Shown here one piece after another: positions 9,507-17,524 of a DNA stretch of 43,088 nucleotides. The first letter of the stretch is position 1. Each line of letters begins with the position of its first letter. Source of the stretch: Cloacimonetes bacterium UBA5210 (GTDB lineage: Bacteria; Cloacimonadota; Cloacimonadia; Cloacimonadales; Cloacimonadaceae); the NCBI GenBank assembly GCA_002412625.1, contig DHVK01000023.1, positions 174,471 to 217,558 on the forward strand, written 5' to 3'. Position numbers and translations under genes: made by a program. A model generated the notes under the pieces. The model saw nothing but the letters and a program-made list of their open reading frames with translations, made no database searches and was not told where the DNA came from.

Positions 9507-10838
9507 TTGGAAAAACGCAGCCTGACCCGCGGTCTGATCTTCCTGAACATCCTGAATCTGGCATTACTCAATGTGCTGCTGCTAATCGGAGCCGGCACCG
9601 GAACGGTACTCTTGATCATCACTATCAGCACTGCGGTCATCTTGATCTTCACCCTGTATGTCTTCAACCGGCAGATGAATCAGATCAGTGAAGCCGCCAA
9701 ACGGATCTCGGACGGAAAGGCAAGCAGTGGATTTCCGGATCTGGCGGTGGAGGAATTTAACGAACTGGGCAAGTCCATCAACAAAGTATTGAGCTTGAAG
9801 GATAGCACCATCGGGCATCTGTCTGTGCATCGGGAAGAACTGCGCCTGCTGATTTCTTCAAACGAAGATCCGCTTTGGGCGCTGGATTCCGAGGGTAAGG
9901 TGCTGTGGGCAAACGCATCATTTCGCGAGCTCTTTCCCGGTGGCGGAGAAAACCATACGCCCTACTATTGGGAGCTCATCCGCGATCCCTTCCTGATGGA
10001 GTATCTGCGGGCATTCCCTTCTTCCGAAAGAAAGGAGCTTCGCGAATTCGTGATTGATGAACACTACTATCTGCTCAGCGCTGCCGCGGACGCTGATGGC
10101 AAGCGCCGGGTGTTCATGTTGCAGAGCATCGATGCCCTGCGCGCTGCGGCTCAGATGAAACGGGACTTCGTGGTGAACCTGGCGCATGAACTGCGCACTC
10201 CGCTGACCGCCATCAAGGGTTTCACGGAGGCTTTGGAAGAGGACTTTTCGAACAAAGACCGGTATCTGAAGATCATTCAGAACCATACTCAAAGACTGAT
10301 CCGGCTGATTGCCGACCTGGAAGATCTGATCCAGCTGGAACGGGGTTTGGGCTTGGATATTCAACAGGTGCAACTGGCAGAGTTCATGGCAAACCTGAGC
10401 CTGATCCTGAAACCGATGGCGGAGGCAGCAGAACTCTCCCTGCAGATCGAGATTGAATCCAAAGAAGCCGTCTGCAGCATGGATCCTTTCAAGCTGGAAC
10501 AGGTGTTTATCAATCTGGCGCAAAACTCCATCCGCCATACTCCGCAAGGGGGCATCCGGATCAAGGCCTGGACTAATTCTGAGAAACTGTATATCGACTT
10601 TTCCGATAGCGGTGAAGGCATCGACCCCAAGGATCATCCCCGCATCTTTGAGCGCTTTTGGGTGGGCGAGAAATCCCGTAACCGTAGCAAAGGCGGCACC
10701 GGGCTGGGGCTGGCGATCGTGAAGCATATCGTGGCCCTGCACGCGGGGAACATCACGGTGGAAAGTGAGCCGGGAGAAGGCTGCTGCTTCCACATCGTGT
10801 TACCGCTGATCCTGAAGGCAGAACATGGCTGGCGATAG
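9507..10838 (+). CDS. phoR: PhoR-like sensor histidine kinase
   Basis: 443 residues starting at a TTG placed directly after the regulator's stop codon; GGAG inside the preceding ATGGAGAAG serves as ribosome binding site. Two closely spaced membrane segments (about 9-28 and 31-54) leave almost no periplasmic loop, as in PhoR proteins that sense through the Pst/PhoU complex. A short HAMP-like linker follows, then a PAS-like domain (about 110-200), a HisKA helix with His227 in NLAHELRTPLTAIKGF, and an HATPase domain with an N-box (NLAQNSIRH), DSGEGI and GGTGLGLAIVKHI. Regulation of phosphate uptake is inferred from the neighbours. It overlaps the next gene by 14 bp, so all three genes of this operon are translationally coupled. 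Confidence 0.88.
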   Translation: MEKRSLTRGLIFLNILNLALLNVLLLIGAGTGTVLLIITISTAVILIFTLYVFNRQMNQISEAAKRISDGKASSGFPDLAVEEFNELGKSINKVLSLKDSTIGHLSVHREELRLLISSNEDPLWALDSEGKVLWANASFRELFPGGGENHTPYYWELIRDPFLMEYLRAFPSSERKELREFVIDEHYYLLSAAADADGKRRVFMLQSIDALRAAAQMKRDFVVNLAHELRTPLTAIKGFTEALEEDFSNKDRYLKIIQNHTQRLIRLIADLEDLIQLERGLGLDIQQVQLAEFMANLSLILKPMAEAAELSLQIEIESKEAVCSMDPFKLEQVFINLAQNSIRHTPQGGIRIKAWTNSEKLYIDFSDSGEGIDPKDHPRIFERFWVGEKSRNRSKGGTGLGLAIVKHIVALHAGNITVESEPGEGCCFHIVLPLILKAEHGWR

Positions 10839-11349
10839 ATTGTTTCAAGATCCGGATACTTTGGTGCAAGAGTATGAAGGCCTGGTGAAAGGCTTGGCGA
10901 ACAAGCACAGCCGCAGGTTCGAGGATTTTGATGACCTCTATCAGGAAGGGATGATGGGCCTCCTGGAAGCAAACCGGCGCTTCGACCCGGATAAGGGAGC
11001 AGCTTTTGCGACCTATGCCTATTATTGGGTCGCCAAGCACATTATCCGGGCTAAAATAGGGGATTCCGAGCAGCAGCATGAAAGCATTGATGCCTATGAA
11101 TATGACAGAATTGCCGACCAGACTGATCCTGCCACCGATGAGCCCCAGCAAAGCCTGCAACTGCCTGCGGATCTGCCCGAACTGGAACGCAAGATCCTGC
11201 TGCTCAGCTATTCAGAGGCAAAAAGCATCAAGGATATCTCACGCTGCCTGGGCATCAGCGCGGAACGCGTGCGGCAATTGCGGGGCAAAGCTTTGCGCAG
11301 GCTCAGAGCACAAGCCGGGGGATCGCTTCACTGTTCATCGTCCACATGA
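10825..11349 (+). CDS. Sigma-70 family RNA polymerase sigma factor (short, regions 2 and 4)
   Basis: 174 residues starting inside the end of the kinase gene, with GAAGG just upstream of the ATG. The N-terminal half (about 15-75) is sigma region 2: FDDLYQEGMMGLLEANRRF is a typical core-binding and -10 recognition helix, followed by FATYAYYWVAKHII. The C-terminal part (about 118-165) is region 4 with LPELERKILLLSYSE and a helix-turn-helix, KDISRCLGISAERVRQLRGK. Regions 1.1 and 3 are missing, leaving an acidic, low-conservation linker in between. It resembles group 3/ECF-like sigma factors and is more similar to primary sigma in region 2 than classical ECFs are. Its place as third gene of a PhoB/PhoR operon is unusual; no anti-sigma gene is adjacent. 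Its last 22 bp overlap the 3' end of phoU on the other strand. Confidence 0.85.
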   Translation: MAGDRLFQDPDTLVQEYEGLVKGLANKHSRRFEDFDDLYQEGMMGLLEANRRFDPDKGAAFATYAYYWVAKHIIRAKIGDSEQQHESIDAYEYDRIADQTDPATDEPQQSLQLPADLPELERKILLLSYSEAKSIKDISRCLGISAERVRQLRGKALRRLRAQAGGSLHCSSST

Positions 11350-11984
11350 TGCTTGATCACCTTTCCTTCCACCAGAAACACGGTGTTTTCAGCGATGTTT
11401 GTGCTCAGGTCTGCGATGCGTTCCAGATTGTTGGTGATCCGCAAGAGGTGCAGATAGTTGTTGATGAACTCCGGGGATTTCTTCATTAGGATCACCAGGT
11501 TTTTGCGAATCGAGTTGTTCAGTTCGTCCACCTCATTGTCGTCCGCGCATACCTGACGGGCGAGGGCAACATCCTTGTTGATGAAGGCAGACATGCTTTT
11601 GTGGAGCATTGCGATGGATTTCAGCTTCATATCCAGCAGTTGGGGGAATTGCTCGCTGATGGGCTCACCGCAGATGGCGTTGGCGCTTTCCGTGATGTTC
11701 ACAGCCTGATCCGCCAGGCGTTCAAGGTCGTTGTTTATCTTATAGGACATCAGGATGGCGCGGAGGTCTTTGGCTTCCGGTTGATAGAGGGCGATCAGGG
11801 AAGTGCAGTAGGTCTCGATTTCCAGTTCTATGCGGTTTACCCGGTCTTCATAGCGCATCACGGATTCCAGGTTGCATTCGTAGCCGCTTTGGATGGCGTT
11901 CATGCTGATGATCACCATCTTTTCTACCAAAGAAGCTTGTTCCATCAGCATTCGTTTCAGTTCGTTGAGTTTTGTATTTAGCAT
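11328..11984 (-). CDS. phoU: PhoU phosphate-transport accessory/regulatory protein
   Basis: 218 residues, the usual PhoU length. It is all helical with two homologous halves, each carrying the metal-binding signature: NDLERLADQAVNI in the first half and NNLERIADLSTNIAE in the second. PhoU links the PstSCAB transporter to the PhoR-type kinase so that the kinase is kept off when phosphate is plentiful. It is the last gene of the porin-pst operon, 36 bp after pstB, with AGGAG upstream of the ATG. The tail converges with the sigma-factor gene and I see no terminator between them. Confidence 0.95.
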   Translation of the reverse strand: MLNTKLNELKRMLMEQASLVEKMVIISMNAIQSGYECNLESVMRYEDRVNRIELEIETYCTSLIALYQPEAKDLRAILMSYKINNDLERLADQAVNITESANAICGEPISEQFPQLLDMKLKSIAMLHKSMSAFINKDVALARQVCADDNEVDELNNSIRKNLVILMKKSPEFINNYLHLLRITNNLERIADLSTNIAENTVFLVEGKVIKHHVDDEQ

Positions 11985-12020
11985 TTATCTATCTCCTGTG
12001 GAATAATCATTGTGTGGGTC

Positions 12021-12779
12021 TTAGCCGAAGACACCGGTGAGGTAATCCTCGGTGCGGCTGTCCTTGGGCACGGTGAAGACCTGGGAGCTTTCGCCGAATT
12101 CGACGAGTTCACCCAGATACATGAAGGCGGTGTAATCCGAGATGCGGCCGGCCTGAGCGATGTTGTGGGTAACGATCAGGATGCTGACCTTGCTCTTCAG
12201 ATCCAGGCACAGCTCTTCGATCTTGGCGGTGGATTGCGGGTCCAGCGCGGAGGTCGGCTCGTCCAGCAGCAAGACCCGGGGGCCGTTTGCCAGGGCTCGG
12301 GCAATGCAGAGGCGCTGTTGCTGCCCTCCGGAAAGGGACATCGCGGAGCTGTGCAGCCTGTCCTTCACTTCATCCCAGAGCCAGGCATCCTTCAGGCTTT
12401 TCTCTACCCTGTCCATGATCTCGCTTTTACTGTGTTTTCCCTGGATCTTCAGGCCAAAAGCCACGTTGTTGAAGATGCTCTTGGGAAAGGGATTGGGCTT
12501 CTGAAACACCATGCCCACTCTGGTGCGGATATCGGTTACCCGGGCTTTGGGATGATAGATATCTTCTTCATCCAGCAGGATGCTGCCCTGGATGCGGGCG
12601 CTGGGAATGAGGTCATTCATGCGGTTGAAGCAGCGCAGCAGGCTGGACTTTCCGCAGCCTGAGGGACCGATCATGGCGGTGATGCGGTTCTCAAAGACAC
12701 ACATGCTGACGTCGTACAGCACGTGGTTATCCCCAAACCAGAGGTTGAGGTTATTTGTGCAAATGTGGGCTTTTACCAT
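12021..12779 (-). CDS. pstB: Phosphate ABC transporter ATP-binding protein PstB
   Basis: 252 residues, normal for PstB. Walker A is GPSGCGKSS (Lys44), the signature is LSGGQQQR, Walker B is VLLLDEPTSALDP and the H-loop is VTHN. The Q-loop region reads VFQKPNPFPKSI, which is diagnostic of the phosphate subfamily. It supplies ATP hydrolysis for high-affinity phosphate import on the cytoplasmic face. The start overlaps the end of pstA by 7 bp, so the two are translationally coupled. Confidence 0.96.
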   Translation of the reverse strand: MVKAHICTNNLNLWFGDNHVLYDVSMCVFENRITAMIGPSGCGKSSLLRCFNRMNDLIPSARIQGSILLDEEDIYHPKARVTDIRTRVGMVFQKPNPFPKSIFNNVAFGLKIQGKHSKSEIMDRVEKSLKDAWLWDEVKDRLHSSAMSLSGGQQQRLCIARALANGPRVLLLDEPTSALDPQSTAKIEELCLDLKSKVSILIVTHNIAQAGRISDYTAFMYLGELVEFGESSQVFTVPKDSRTEDYLTGVFG

Positions 12780-13627
12780 TGTTTATTTCTCCTGAATCTG
12801 TAGCGGATGATGATGGCGATCGAGGACACTCCCAGAACCATCAGCAGCAGCACCACCGCGCTGCCATAGGCAATCGGTGCTTGCAGCGAGCCTTTGGAGC
12901 CTTCGGTCATAAGCGCAAAGATGTGGTAGGGCAGCGCCATTACCTCATGGCTGAGCGAGCTTGGTAACCTTCTGGAATAAAAGGTGGCGGCAGTGAACAT
13001 GATGGGGGCGGTTTCACCCGCTACCCTGCCGATGCTGATGATAGTTCCGGTAAGAATATTGGGCATGGCAGTGGGTAAAACCACGCGCAGAATGGTCTTG
13101 CTGATAGGCGCGCCAAGTGCGATGGATGCTTCTGTAAAATCCTTTGGAACTCCCTGCAGAGCTTCTTCCGCGGCATTAATGATCAGAGGGAGAGCAAGGA
13201 TCGCCAGAGTGAGCGCGCCGGATATCAGCGAGACATCCAGGGACAGCATGTTCACAAATACTGCCATACCAAAGAGACCATAGATGATGGACGGAATACC
13301 CACCAAGGTATTGATGGCAAGCTTCACCAGCTTCACAAACCACAGGGGCCTGCCATAACTATAGAGATAGATGGCGCACAGAATGCCCATCGGCAGCGCG
13401 ATCGCAATGGAAAGCAGCGTGAGCCAGAAAGTACCCACAATAGCGGGGAAGATGCCGCCTTCGGTCATACCGCTGCGCGGCGGCTGACTGATGAACTCCC
13501 AGGATAGCACACCGATGCCGCGGCTGAAGATGCCATAGAGAAAGACAATCAGCATGCCCGCGGTGATGGCACAAAGGATTCCGACCAATGATTTACCCGC
13601 CAGATTGCGGAGTTCGCGCTTGCTCAT
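12773..13627 (-). CDS. pstA: Phosphate ABC transporter permease PstA
   Basis: 284-residue inner-membrane permease with about six hydrophobic segments. The cytoplasmic EAA loop is visible as EASIALGAPISKTILRVVLP, followed by GTIISIGRVAGETAPI, typical of PstA. It forms the transmembrane channel with PstC. Its start overlaps the pstC stop by 4 bp (ATGA type) and its end overlaps pstB, as expected for a stoichiometric complex made from one message. Confidence 0.95.
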   Translation of the reverse strand: MSKRELRNLAGKSLVGILCAITAGMLIVFLYGIFSRGIGVLSWEFISQPPRSGMTEGGIFPAIVGTFWLTLLSIAIALPMGILCAIYLYSYGRPLWFVKLVKLAINTLVGIPSIIYGLFGMAVFVNMLSLDVSLISGALTLAILALPLIINAAEEALQGVPKDFTEASIALGAPISKTILRVVLPTAMPNILTGTIISIGRVAGETAPIMFTAATFYSRRLPSSLSHEVMALPYHIFALMTEGSKGSLQAPIAYGSAVVLLLMVLGVSSIAIIIRYRFRRNKQW

Positions 13628-14493
13628 TTCAGCCTCCGTTTCAGGAAGACAAGCTCCGCTACCAGATTGGTGACAAAGGTGATCAGAAATAGCACGATGG
13701 CGATGGCAAACAGGGAGCGGTAATGCAGGTCGCCCATCACCGTCTCGCCCATTTCCGCGGCGATGGTGGAGGTTAGCGGTCTTAAGGATTCAAAGATGCT
13801 GCCCGGGATCTGCGCGGAACCTCCCGCCACCATCAGGACTACCATGGTCTCCCCGATGGCACGGCCAAAGCCTTGTAGGACAGAGCCCACAATGCCGCTT
13901 CGGGCTGCCGGAAGCACCACCCCGGTGATAGTTTCCCACTGGGTTGCGCCCAGGGCCAAAGAAGCTTCCCGCATGTGTTTAGGCACAGTGGAGAGGGCAT
14001 CTTCGCTCATACTGGCGATGATCGGAACCACCATCAAGCCCAGGATTATCGAAGTGCTGAGCAGGTTTAACCCCGTGGAAAGGTCAAAGAGTTCACGGAT
14101 GAAGGGAGCCAGAATCGCCATCCCAAAGAGTCCGTAAACCACGCTGGGAATAGCCGCCAGCAGTTCCACCGCCGGTTTGGCAATCTCCCTCAGCCGGGGT
14201 GTCGCGATCTCTGAGATGAAGATCGCAGATCCCAAACCCAAGGGAACGGCAATGACCAGCGCTCCCAGAGTGGCATAGACCGAACCGATCAAGAGATTCC
14301 GAATGCCGAATTGCGGCGCTTCACCGTGCGTGGGATACCAGGCATTACCCCAGATGAACTCTTGAATACTCACTACCTTGAAGAGCGGCAGACCCTCCAA
14401 AAAGATGCTCAGAATGATCCCGAACACTGCCGCGATGCTGAACAGCGCGGCAATGTAGCTGAGGGTTTTGAAAGACTTTTCCATAATCTGCAT
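13624..14493 (-). CDS. pstC: Phosphate ABC transporter permease PstC
   Basis: 289-residue permease partner of PstA. It has a first membrane helix near residues 10-32 and an EAA-type loop (EASLALGATQWETITGVVLP) followed by GFGRAIGETMVVLMVAG, a PstC hallmark. A second in-frame ATG lies three codons downstream; I kept the first because AAGGA lies upstream, although its 11-nt spacing is long. The gene follows pstS after an 88-bp spacer containing a strong hairpin. Confidence 0.95.
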   Translation of the reverse strand: MQIMEKSFKTLSYIAALFSIAAVFGIILSIFLEGLPLFKVVSIQEFIWGNAWYPTHGEAPQFGIRNLLIGSVYATLGALVIAVPLGLGSAIFISEIATPRLREIAKPAVELLAAIPSVVYGLFGMAILAPFIRELFDLSTGLNLLSTSIILGLMVVPIIASMSEDALSTVPKHMREASLALGATQWETITGVVLPAARSGIVGSVLQGFGRAIGETMVVLMVAGGSAQIPGSIFESLRPLTSTIAAEMGETVMGDLHYRSLFAIAIVLFLITFVTNLVAELVFLKRRLK

Positions 14494-14524
14494 AAAGCGG
14501 GTGTCCTTATCTTAGGCGTTTGGA

Positions 14525-14564
14525 AATGCAGTTGGGGCGAAATTGGTTCCGCCCCGTGTGCATT
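14525..14564 (-). promoter_or_regulatory. Intercistronic hairpin between pstS and pstC
   Basis: The arms AATGCA and GGGGCG on one side pair with CGCCCC and TGCATT on the other, separated by symmetrical 3-nt internal loops and a 10-nt apical loop. No U-run follows, so it is unlikely to be a full terminator. Stem-loops at this place often protect the upstream mRNA and allow the periplasmic binding protein to be made in excess of the permeases. That role is inferred from position. Confidence 0.55.
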
Positions 14565-14581
14565 CAGTATTTAATGCCCCA

Positions 14582-15391
14582 TTATCTGATGGAGATAAAT
14601 CCTTGTTCTTCCACAATCTTCTGTCCGGCAGCAGATTGCAGCCAGCCGATGAAGCTGCCCACATCACCTGTGGCTTTGCCGTTGGTGTACATATAGAGTT
14701 TGCGGGAAAGCTTGTAAGAACCATCTTTCACTGTGCTTGTCGAAGGAGTAACCCTTTCCACGCTCACGATGTTAACCTCGGGAGTGATGTAGCCCAGACC
14801 GGCATAGCCAATGGCCCCGGGAGTGGATTCGACAGCGCTTACCACGGCGTTGTTGGAAGCCAGAAGCTGGGCGGATGCCACCACTTTCGCGCCATTCAGA
14901 GCTTTTTCGTTGAAGACTTCAAAGGTTCCGGAGGCCACATCGCGGGAAACGATCACGATCGGCAGGCTTGCTCCGCCAAGTTCCTTCCAGTTGCTGATCT
15001 TTCCGGTATAGATATCTTTGATCTGCGCTACGCTGAGATCTTTCACGTGGTTGCTTTTGTGTACCACGATGGCGATACCGTCGTTGGCAACAGCATAAGG
15101 AGTAGGATTGATGCCTTTGGCTTTGCAGGCAGAGACTTCTTTGGATTTGATGGGCCGGGAAGAATTGGCAATCTGCACAGTTCCATTTTGCAGAGCGGCA
15201 ATACCCACACCACTACCGCCACCGCGGACAGAGATGTTCACATCCGGATGGGCGTCCATGTACGCTTCCGCTCCGGCTTGAGCGATCGGCAGCACGGTGG
15301 TGGAGCCGGAACAGGTGATCTGGTTCTTTTTGGCATAGGCAAAACCGATTGCCAGGGTCAGGATGAGCAGGATGATAGTAAATTTACGCAT
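14582..15391 (-). CDS. pstS: Phosphate-binding protein PstS
   Basis: 269 residues with a clear signal peptide (MRKFTIILLILTLAIGFAYA). The mature part starts with ITCSGSTTVLPIAQ, contains NSSRPIKSKE and RDVASGTFEVF, and has the ending AAGQKIVEEQGFISI, all typical of the PstS/PBP-like phosphate-binding family. There is no lipobox cysteine at the cleavage site, so it is expected to be a free periplasmic protein. It binds phosphate delivered through the upstream porin and hands it to PstCA. Only 18 bp separate it from the porin gene, so the two are in one operon. Confidence 0.95.
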   Translation of the reverse strand: MRKFTIILLILTLAIGFAYAKKNQITCSGSTTVLPIAQAGAEAYMDAHPDVNISVRGGGSGVGIAALQNGTVQIANSSRPIKSKEVSACKAKGINPTPYAVANDGIAIVVHKSNHVKDLSVAQIKDIYTGKISNWKELGGASLPIVIVSRDVASGTFEVFNEKALNGAKVVASAQLLASNNAVVSAVESTPGAIGYAGLGYITPEVNIVSVERVTPSTSTVKDGSYKLSRKLYMYTNGKATGDVGSFIGWLQSAAGQKIVEEQGFISIR

Positions 15392-15409
15392 TGTTGATAT
15401 CCTTATTCT

Positions 15410-16531
15410 TTAGAGTTTGCTGGAAAAACGCCATTTGAGCTGAGCCATCACGGTGAGGCTGTCTTTCAGCTTATGGTCGTAGGAAGCGGCAGATTCGTCC
15501 GCATCATAGCTTTTGTGGGTTGCGTTCAGTTGCAGTTGCAGCGCGGGGCTGTAGCTATCGTTGTGCATCAGGTTATAGTTGATTCCGCCGGTGATGGCTT
15601 GCAGAAGATGCTTGTTCGAGGCGTTGTCGGTCTCGTCCCAACGATCATAGCGACCCACAAGCTGCACATCATGTTCGATATAGTGGCGCAGGTTCAGCAC
15701 CGGGATGATGCTGATGCCGCTGGCAGTGTAGTCTTTGCTGCCATCGTTCACATTGGGGTATTCTACGTCTTTACTAAGATATTCAACCGTGAACACCGCG
15801 GGACCATAGGCCACGCGTGCCAAAGCGTCGATCAAGATCTGAGTTTGATATCCGCTTACCGGGAGGTCTGTCGCCAGCGCTTTTTCACGTTCCACGCTAT
15901 TTGTCATGAAGGATCCGCCCAAAGTGAGCCCGGTGATGGGGGTCAGCCGCAGGTTTGCCAGAAACTCCATATTGGTGTTATCTTTCAGGTTGCTACCGAA
16001 GTTTTTGTAGCCTTCACCATTATACACGCCCAGGGCATACTCGCCAAAGCCGGAAGGGAGATAACCGTTTACACTGATGCCATAATCGGCACTATTGGCA
16101 AGCTTATATTCATCACTCGGCGCTTTTCCGATCAGGGTATAATCCCAATCATAGATAGTGCCGAAATATACTTTCTGCAAACCCACGCTCAACTTGGCAT
16201 CCGGGATCGGGATGATATCGCCAAAATCCATGAAAGCATACTTCAATTTCAGGCCGGCACCGTCTTTGTGGGCGTCTGTAGAGAACATATCCACGGTGAA
16301 GCGGGCACTTGTCTGTTCAGAGAATTTTGTTTTCAGGTCCAGATAGCCTCTTTCCAATGCGAGCGAGTTGTTCTTGATCACGCTGCTGCTGCTATCCGCG
16401 GCGGAGATTCCGCTACTCATGGTCCAACGTGACCACAATTCCATTCCTAGTGTTGTGTCGGCTGCAAAAGCCATGCCCGGCAATGCAATCAATATGCCGC
16501 ATAAAAGACTAAAAACCATTCGGTGTTTCAT
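15410..16531 (-). CDS. OprO/OprP-like phosphate-selective porin
   Basis: 373 residues with a signal peptide (cleavage near MAFA-AD). The body is a series of short amphipathic strands with alternating hydrophobic residues and ends LTVMAQLKWRFSSKL, a barrel-closing strand. Features such as LERGYLDLKTKFSEQTSARF and FMDFGD match the N-terminal region of the phosphate-selective porin O/P family. It would give phosphate a route across the outer membrane to PstS, encoded next. Two ATGs lie 4 nt apart; the one at 16531 is in frame and AGGAG precedes it. Phosphate selectivity is inferred from family and operon, not from visible binding residues. Confidence 0.82.
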   Translation of the reverse strand: MKHRMVFSLLCGILIALPGMAFAADTTLGMELWSRWTMSSGISAADSSSSVIKNNSLALERGYLDLKTKFSEQTSARFTVDMFSTDAHKDGAGLKLKYAFMDFGDIIPIPDAKLSVGLQKVYFGTIYDWDYTLIGKAPSDEYKLANSADYGISVNGYLPSGFGEYALGVYNGEGYKNFGSNLKDNTNMEFLANLRLTPITGLTLGGSFMTNSVEREKALATDLPVSGYQTQILIDALARVAYGPAVFTVEYLSKDVEYPNVNDGSKDYTASGISIIPVLNLRHYIEHDVQLVGRYDRWDETDNASNKHLLQAITGGINYNLMHNDSYSPALQLQLNATHKSYDADESAASYDHKLKDSLTVMAQLKWRFSSKL

Positions 16532-16576
16532 TCATGTCTCCTTTGAGTTGTGTGTGCGATTTCCGCATCTGGAGTG

Positions 16577-16630
16577 ATTATACGATTGTATTGTTAGTTT
16601 TTTATGAAGCTGGTGTGAAGAGTCGGTAAA
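16577..16630 (-). promoter_or_regulatory. Putative Pho-box operator and promoter of the porin-pst operon
   Basis: On the minus strand four hexamers start exactly 11 bp apart: TTTACC (16630), TTCACA (16619), TTCATA (16608) and CTAACA (16597). Nine bases after the last is a perfect -10, TATAAT (16582-16577), and there is no good -35 element. Tandem sites with 11-bp spacing replacing the -35 are the known architecture of PhoB and PhoP binding sites. The predicted start of transcription is near 16570, about 40 nt ahead of the porin ATG. The regulator is most simply the one encoded at 8820-9506. Confidence 0.72.
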
Positions 16631-16690
16631 TTCTGTGTGAGCGCATCTTTATCCGCGCAAATGCCTGACCTGCCGTTCCTGGGATTAATT

Positions 16691-16863
16691 CCATTTGACC
16701 GTATAACATATTGGTAATCATCTAAGATACACAAGGTCAAATGAACTTACCTGAGAGCCAGCTTTCGCCACCGAGGATGAAAGCCGAGGGGATAGGATTG
16801 CAGACGTCCCGTCTGCACTTATTTACGATACGGTGTTCCATAATCGACGCGAGGACGTGTCGA
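16691..16863 (-). repeat. ~175-bp structured intergenic repeat, intact copy
   Basis: This block recurs, inverted, at 35771-36300, where a 353-bp element interrupts it. It contains three hairpins: CATTTGACC (16692) pairing with GGTCAAATG (16735-16743); GCAGACG-TCC-CGTCTGC (16800-16816), a perfect 7-bp stem; and a TCGAC...GTCGA stem near 16844-16862. No open frame or terminal coding signal is present. It has the size and structure of a non-autonomous miniature element or a structured intergenic repeat. Confidence 0.7.
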
Positions 16864-16960
16864 ATCCTAAGAGCTTTCATGTAAACTCCAATTGCATAAA
16901 CCATAAACCAGGTTCAAGATAAGCACCATGCTTGCTTCTTGCCGGATTTATCGAGGCTCT

Positions 16961-17028
16961 ACCAAGCTGATGTCAGGCTGTTATTATGCTGTGTTCATGG
17001 GAGAATAACAGCTTAATATCAGCTTGAA
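16961..17028. repeat. Dispersed palindromic repeat, copy B
   Basis: The arms CAAGCTGATGTCAGGCTG plus TTATT and AATAACAGCTTAATATCAGC plus TTG are inverted copies of one another with few mismatches. The spacer ATGCTGTGTTCATGGGAG resembles the spacer of copy C. This is the best-preserved copy of the family in the window. Confidence 0.78.
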
Positions 17029-17252
17029 CAGAACTGAATACAAGCTGAAACGAGCCGGGTTGGCCGGGCTGGAGCTACCAATTCTGGGCTCGATGAACCC
17101 GGAGTTGCGGCCATATCCACCCTTATCATCACGGGTATGTCTCGGGCTTTTTTTATGCGTGAAACGCGGGGTAAGTCTTTTCAGCGAAACCGGCGACCGC
17201 GCGCTCTCTGAAACTAAAGCAAGAGCTACCTGATAAAAACCCCCGATTGTGC

Positions 17253-17281
17253 TTGACAAAAATCCGCCCCCGGATTTCAAG
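17253..17281 (+). promoter_or_regulatory. Likely promoter of the tRNA cluster
   Basis: TTGACA at 17253-17258, about 40 bp upstream of the first tRNA, is a perfect -35. The hexamer at 17-bp spacing (TTCAAG) is a poor -10, so only the -35 part is convincing. A similar TTGACAAAAA stretch stands at 43000 in front of the tRNA-Lys gene. Confidence 0.5.
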
Positions 17282-17294
17282 GAACAAACTACAT

Positions 17295-17380
17295 GGAGGA
17301 TTAGTCCTAATTGGTAAGGCAGCGGTCTTGAAAACCGCCGGGTTCTGCCCATGGGGGTTCGAGTCCCTCATCCTCCGCCA
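17295..17380 (+). tRNA. tRNA-Ser (UGA)
   Basis: 86 nt including an encoded CCA. Acceptor arm GGAGGAT pairs with ATCCTCC, discriminator G. The anticodon loop CTTGAAA has anticodon TGA. A long variable arm and the T-arm GGGGTTCGAGTCCC complete a class II serine tRNA. First of a four-gene tRNA cluster. Confidence 0.96.
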
Positions 17381-17419
17381 GTGAATAGAAGTGTAAGACA
17401 TAAATAGATTTAATTGTCT

Positions 17420-17510
17420 GGAGAGGTGACCGAGTTGGCTTAAGGTGCACGCCTGCTAAGCGTGTGTAGGGGAAACCTTACCCAGGGTTCGAATCCCTGC
17501 CTCTCCGCCA
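17420..17510 (+). tRNA. tRNA-Ser (GCU)
   Basis: 91 nt with encoded CCA. The acceptor GGAGAGG pairs with CCTCTCC. The anticodon loop CTGCTAA gives anticodon GCT, decoding AGC/AGU. It has a long serine-type variable arm (around TAGGGGAAACCTTA) and the T-loop GTTCGAATC. Confidence 0.96.
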
Positions 17511-17524
17511 CAATTTCTTAGTGT

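Larger units (their letters stand above)
16640..17252. other. Gene-free repeat-rich intergenic region
   Basis: No gene is supported between the porin promoter and the tRNA cluster. The region holds the intact ~175-bp repeat (16691-16863) and palindrome copy B (16961-17028). An imperfect hairpin (CCGGGTT at about 17053 with AACCCGG at about 17096) is followed by a T-run near 17150. Short ORFs here and across the tRNA genes have no ribosome binding site and no recognisable protein features. Confidence 0.6.

Noticed and set aside
9918..10793. 291-residue minus-strand frame over the histidine kinase
   Set aside because: Antisense shadow; the plus strand has H-box, N-box and G-boxes in order.
10825..11349. 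Classical ECF sigma factor with anti-sigma partner
   Set aside because: Region 2 looks closer to group 3/primary-type sigma and no anti-sigma gene is adjacent.
17153..17401. 82-residue minus-strand frame across the tRNA-Ser gene
   Set aside because: It runs through the complement of a complete tRNA gene; no start signal or protein family.
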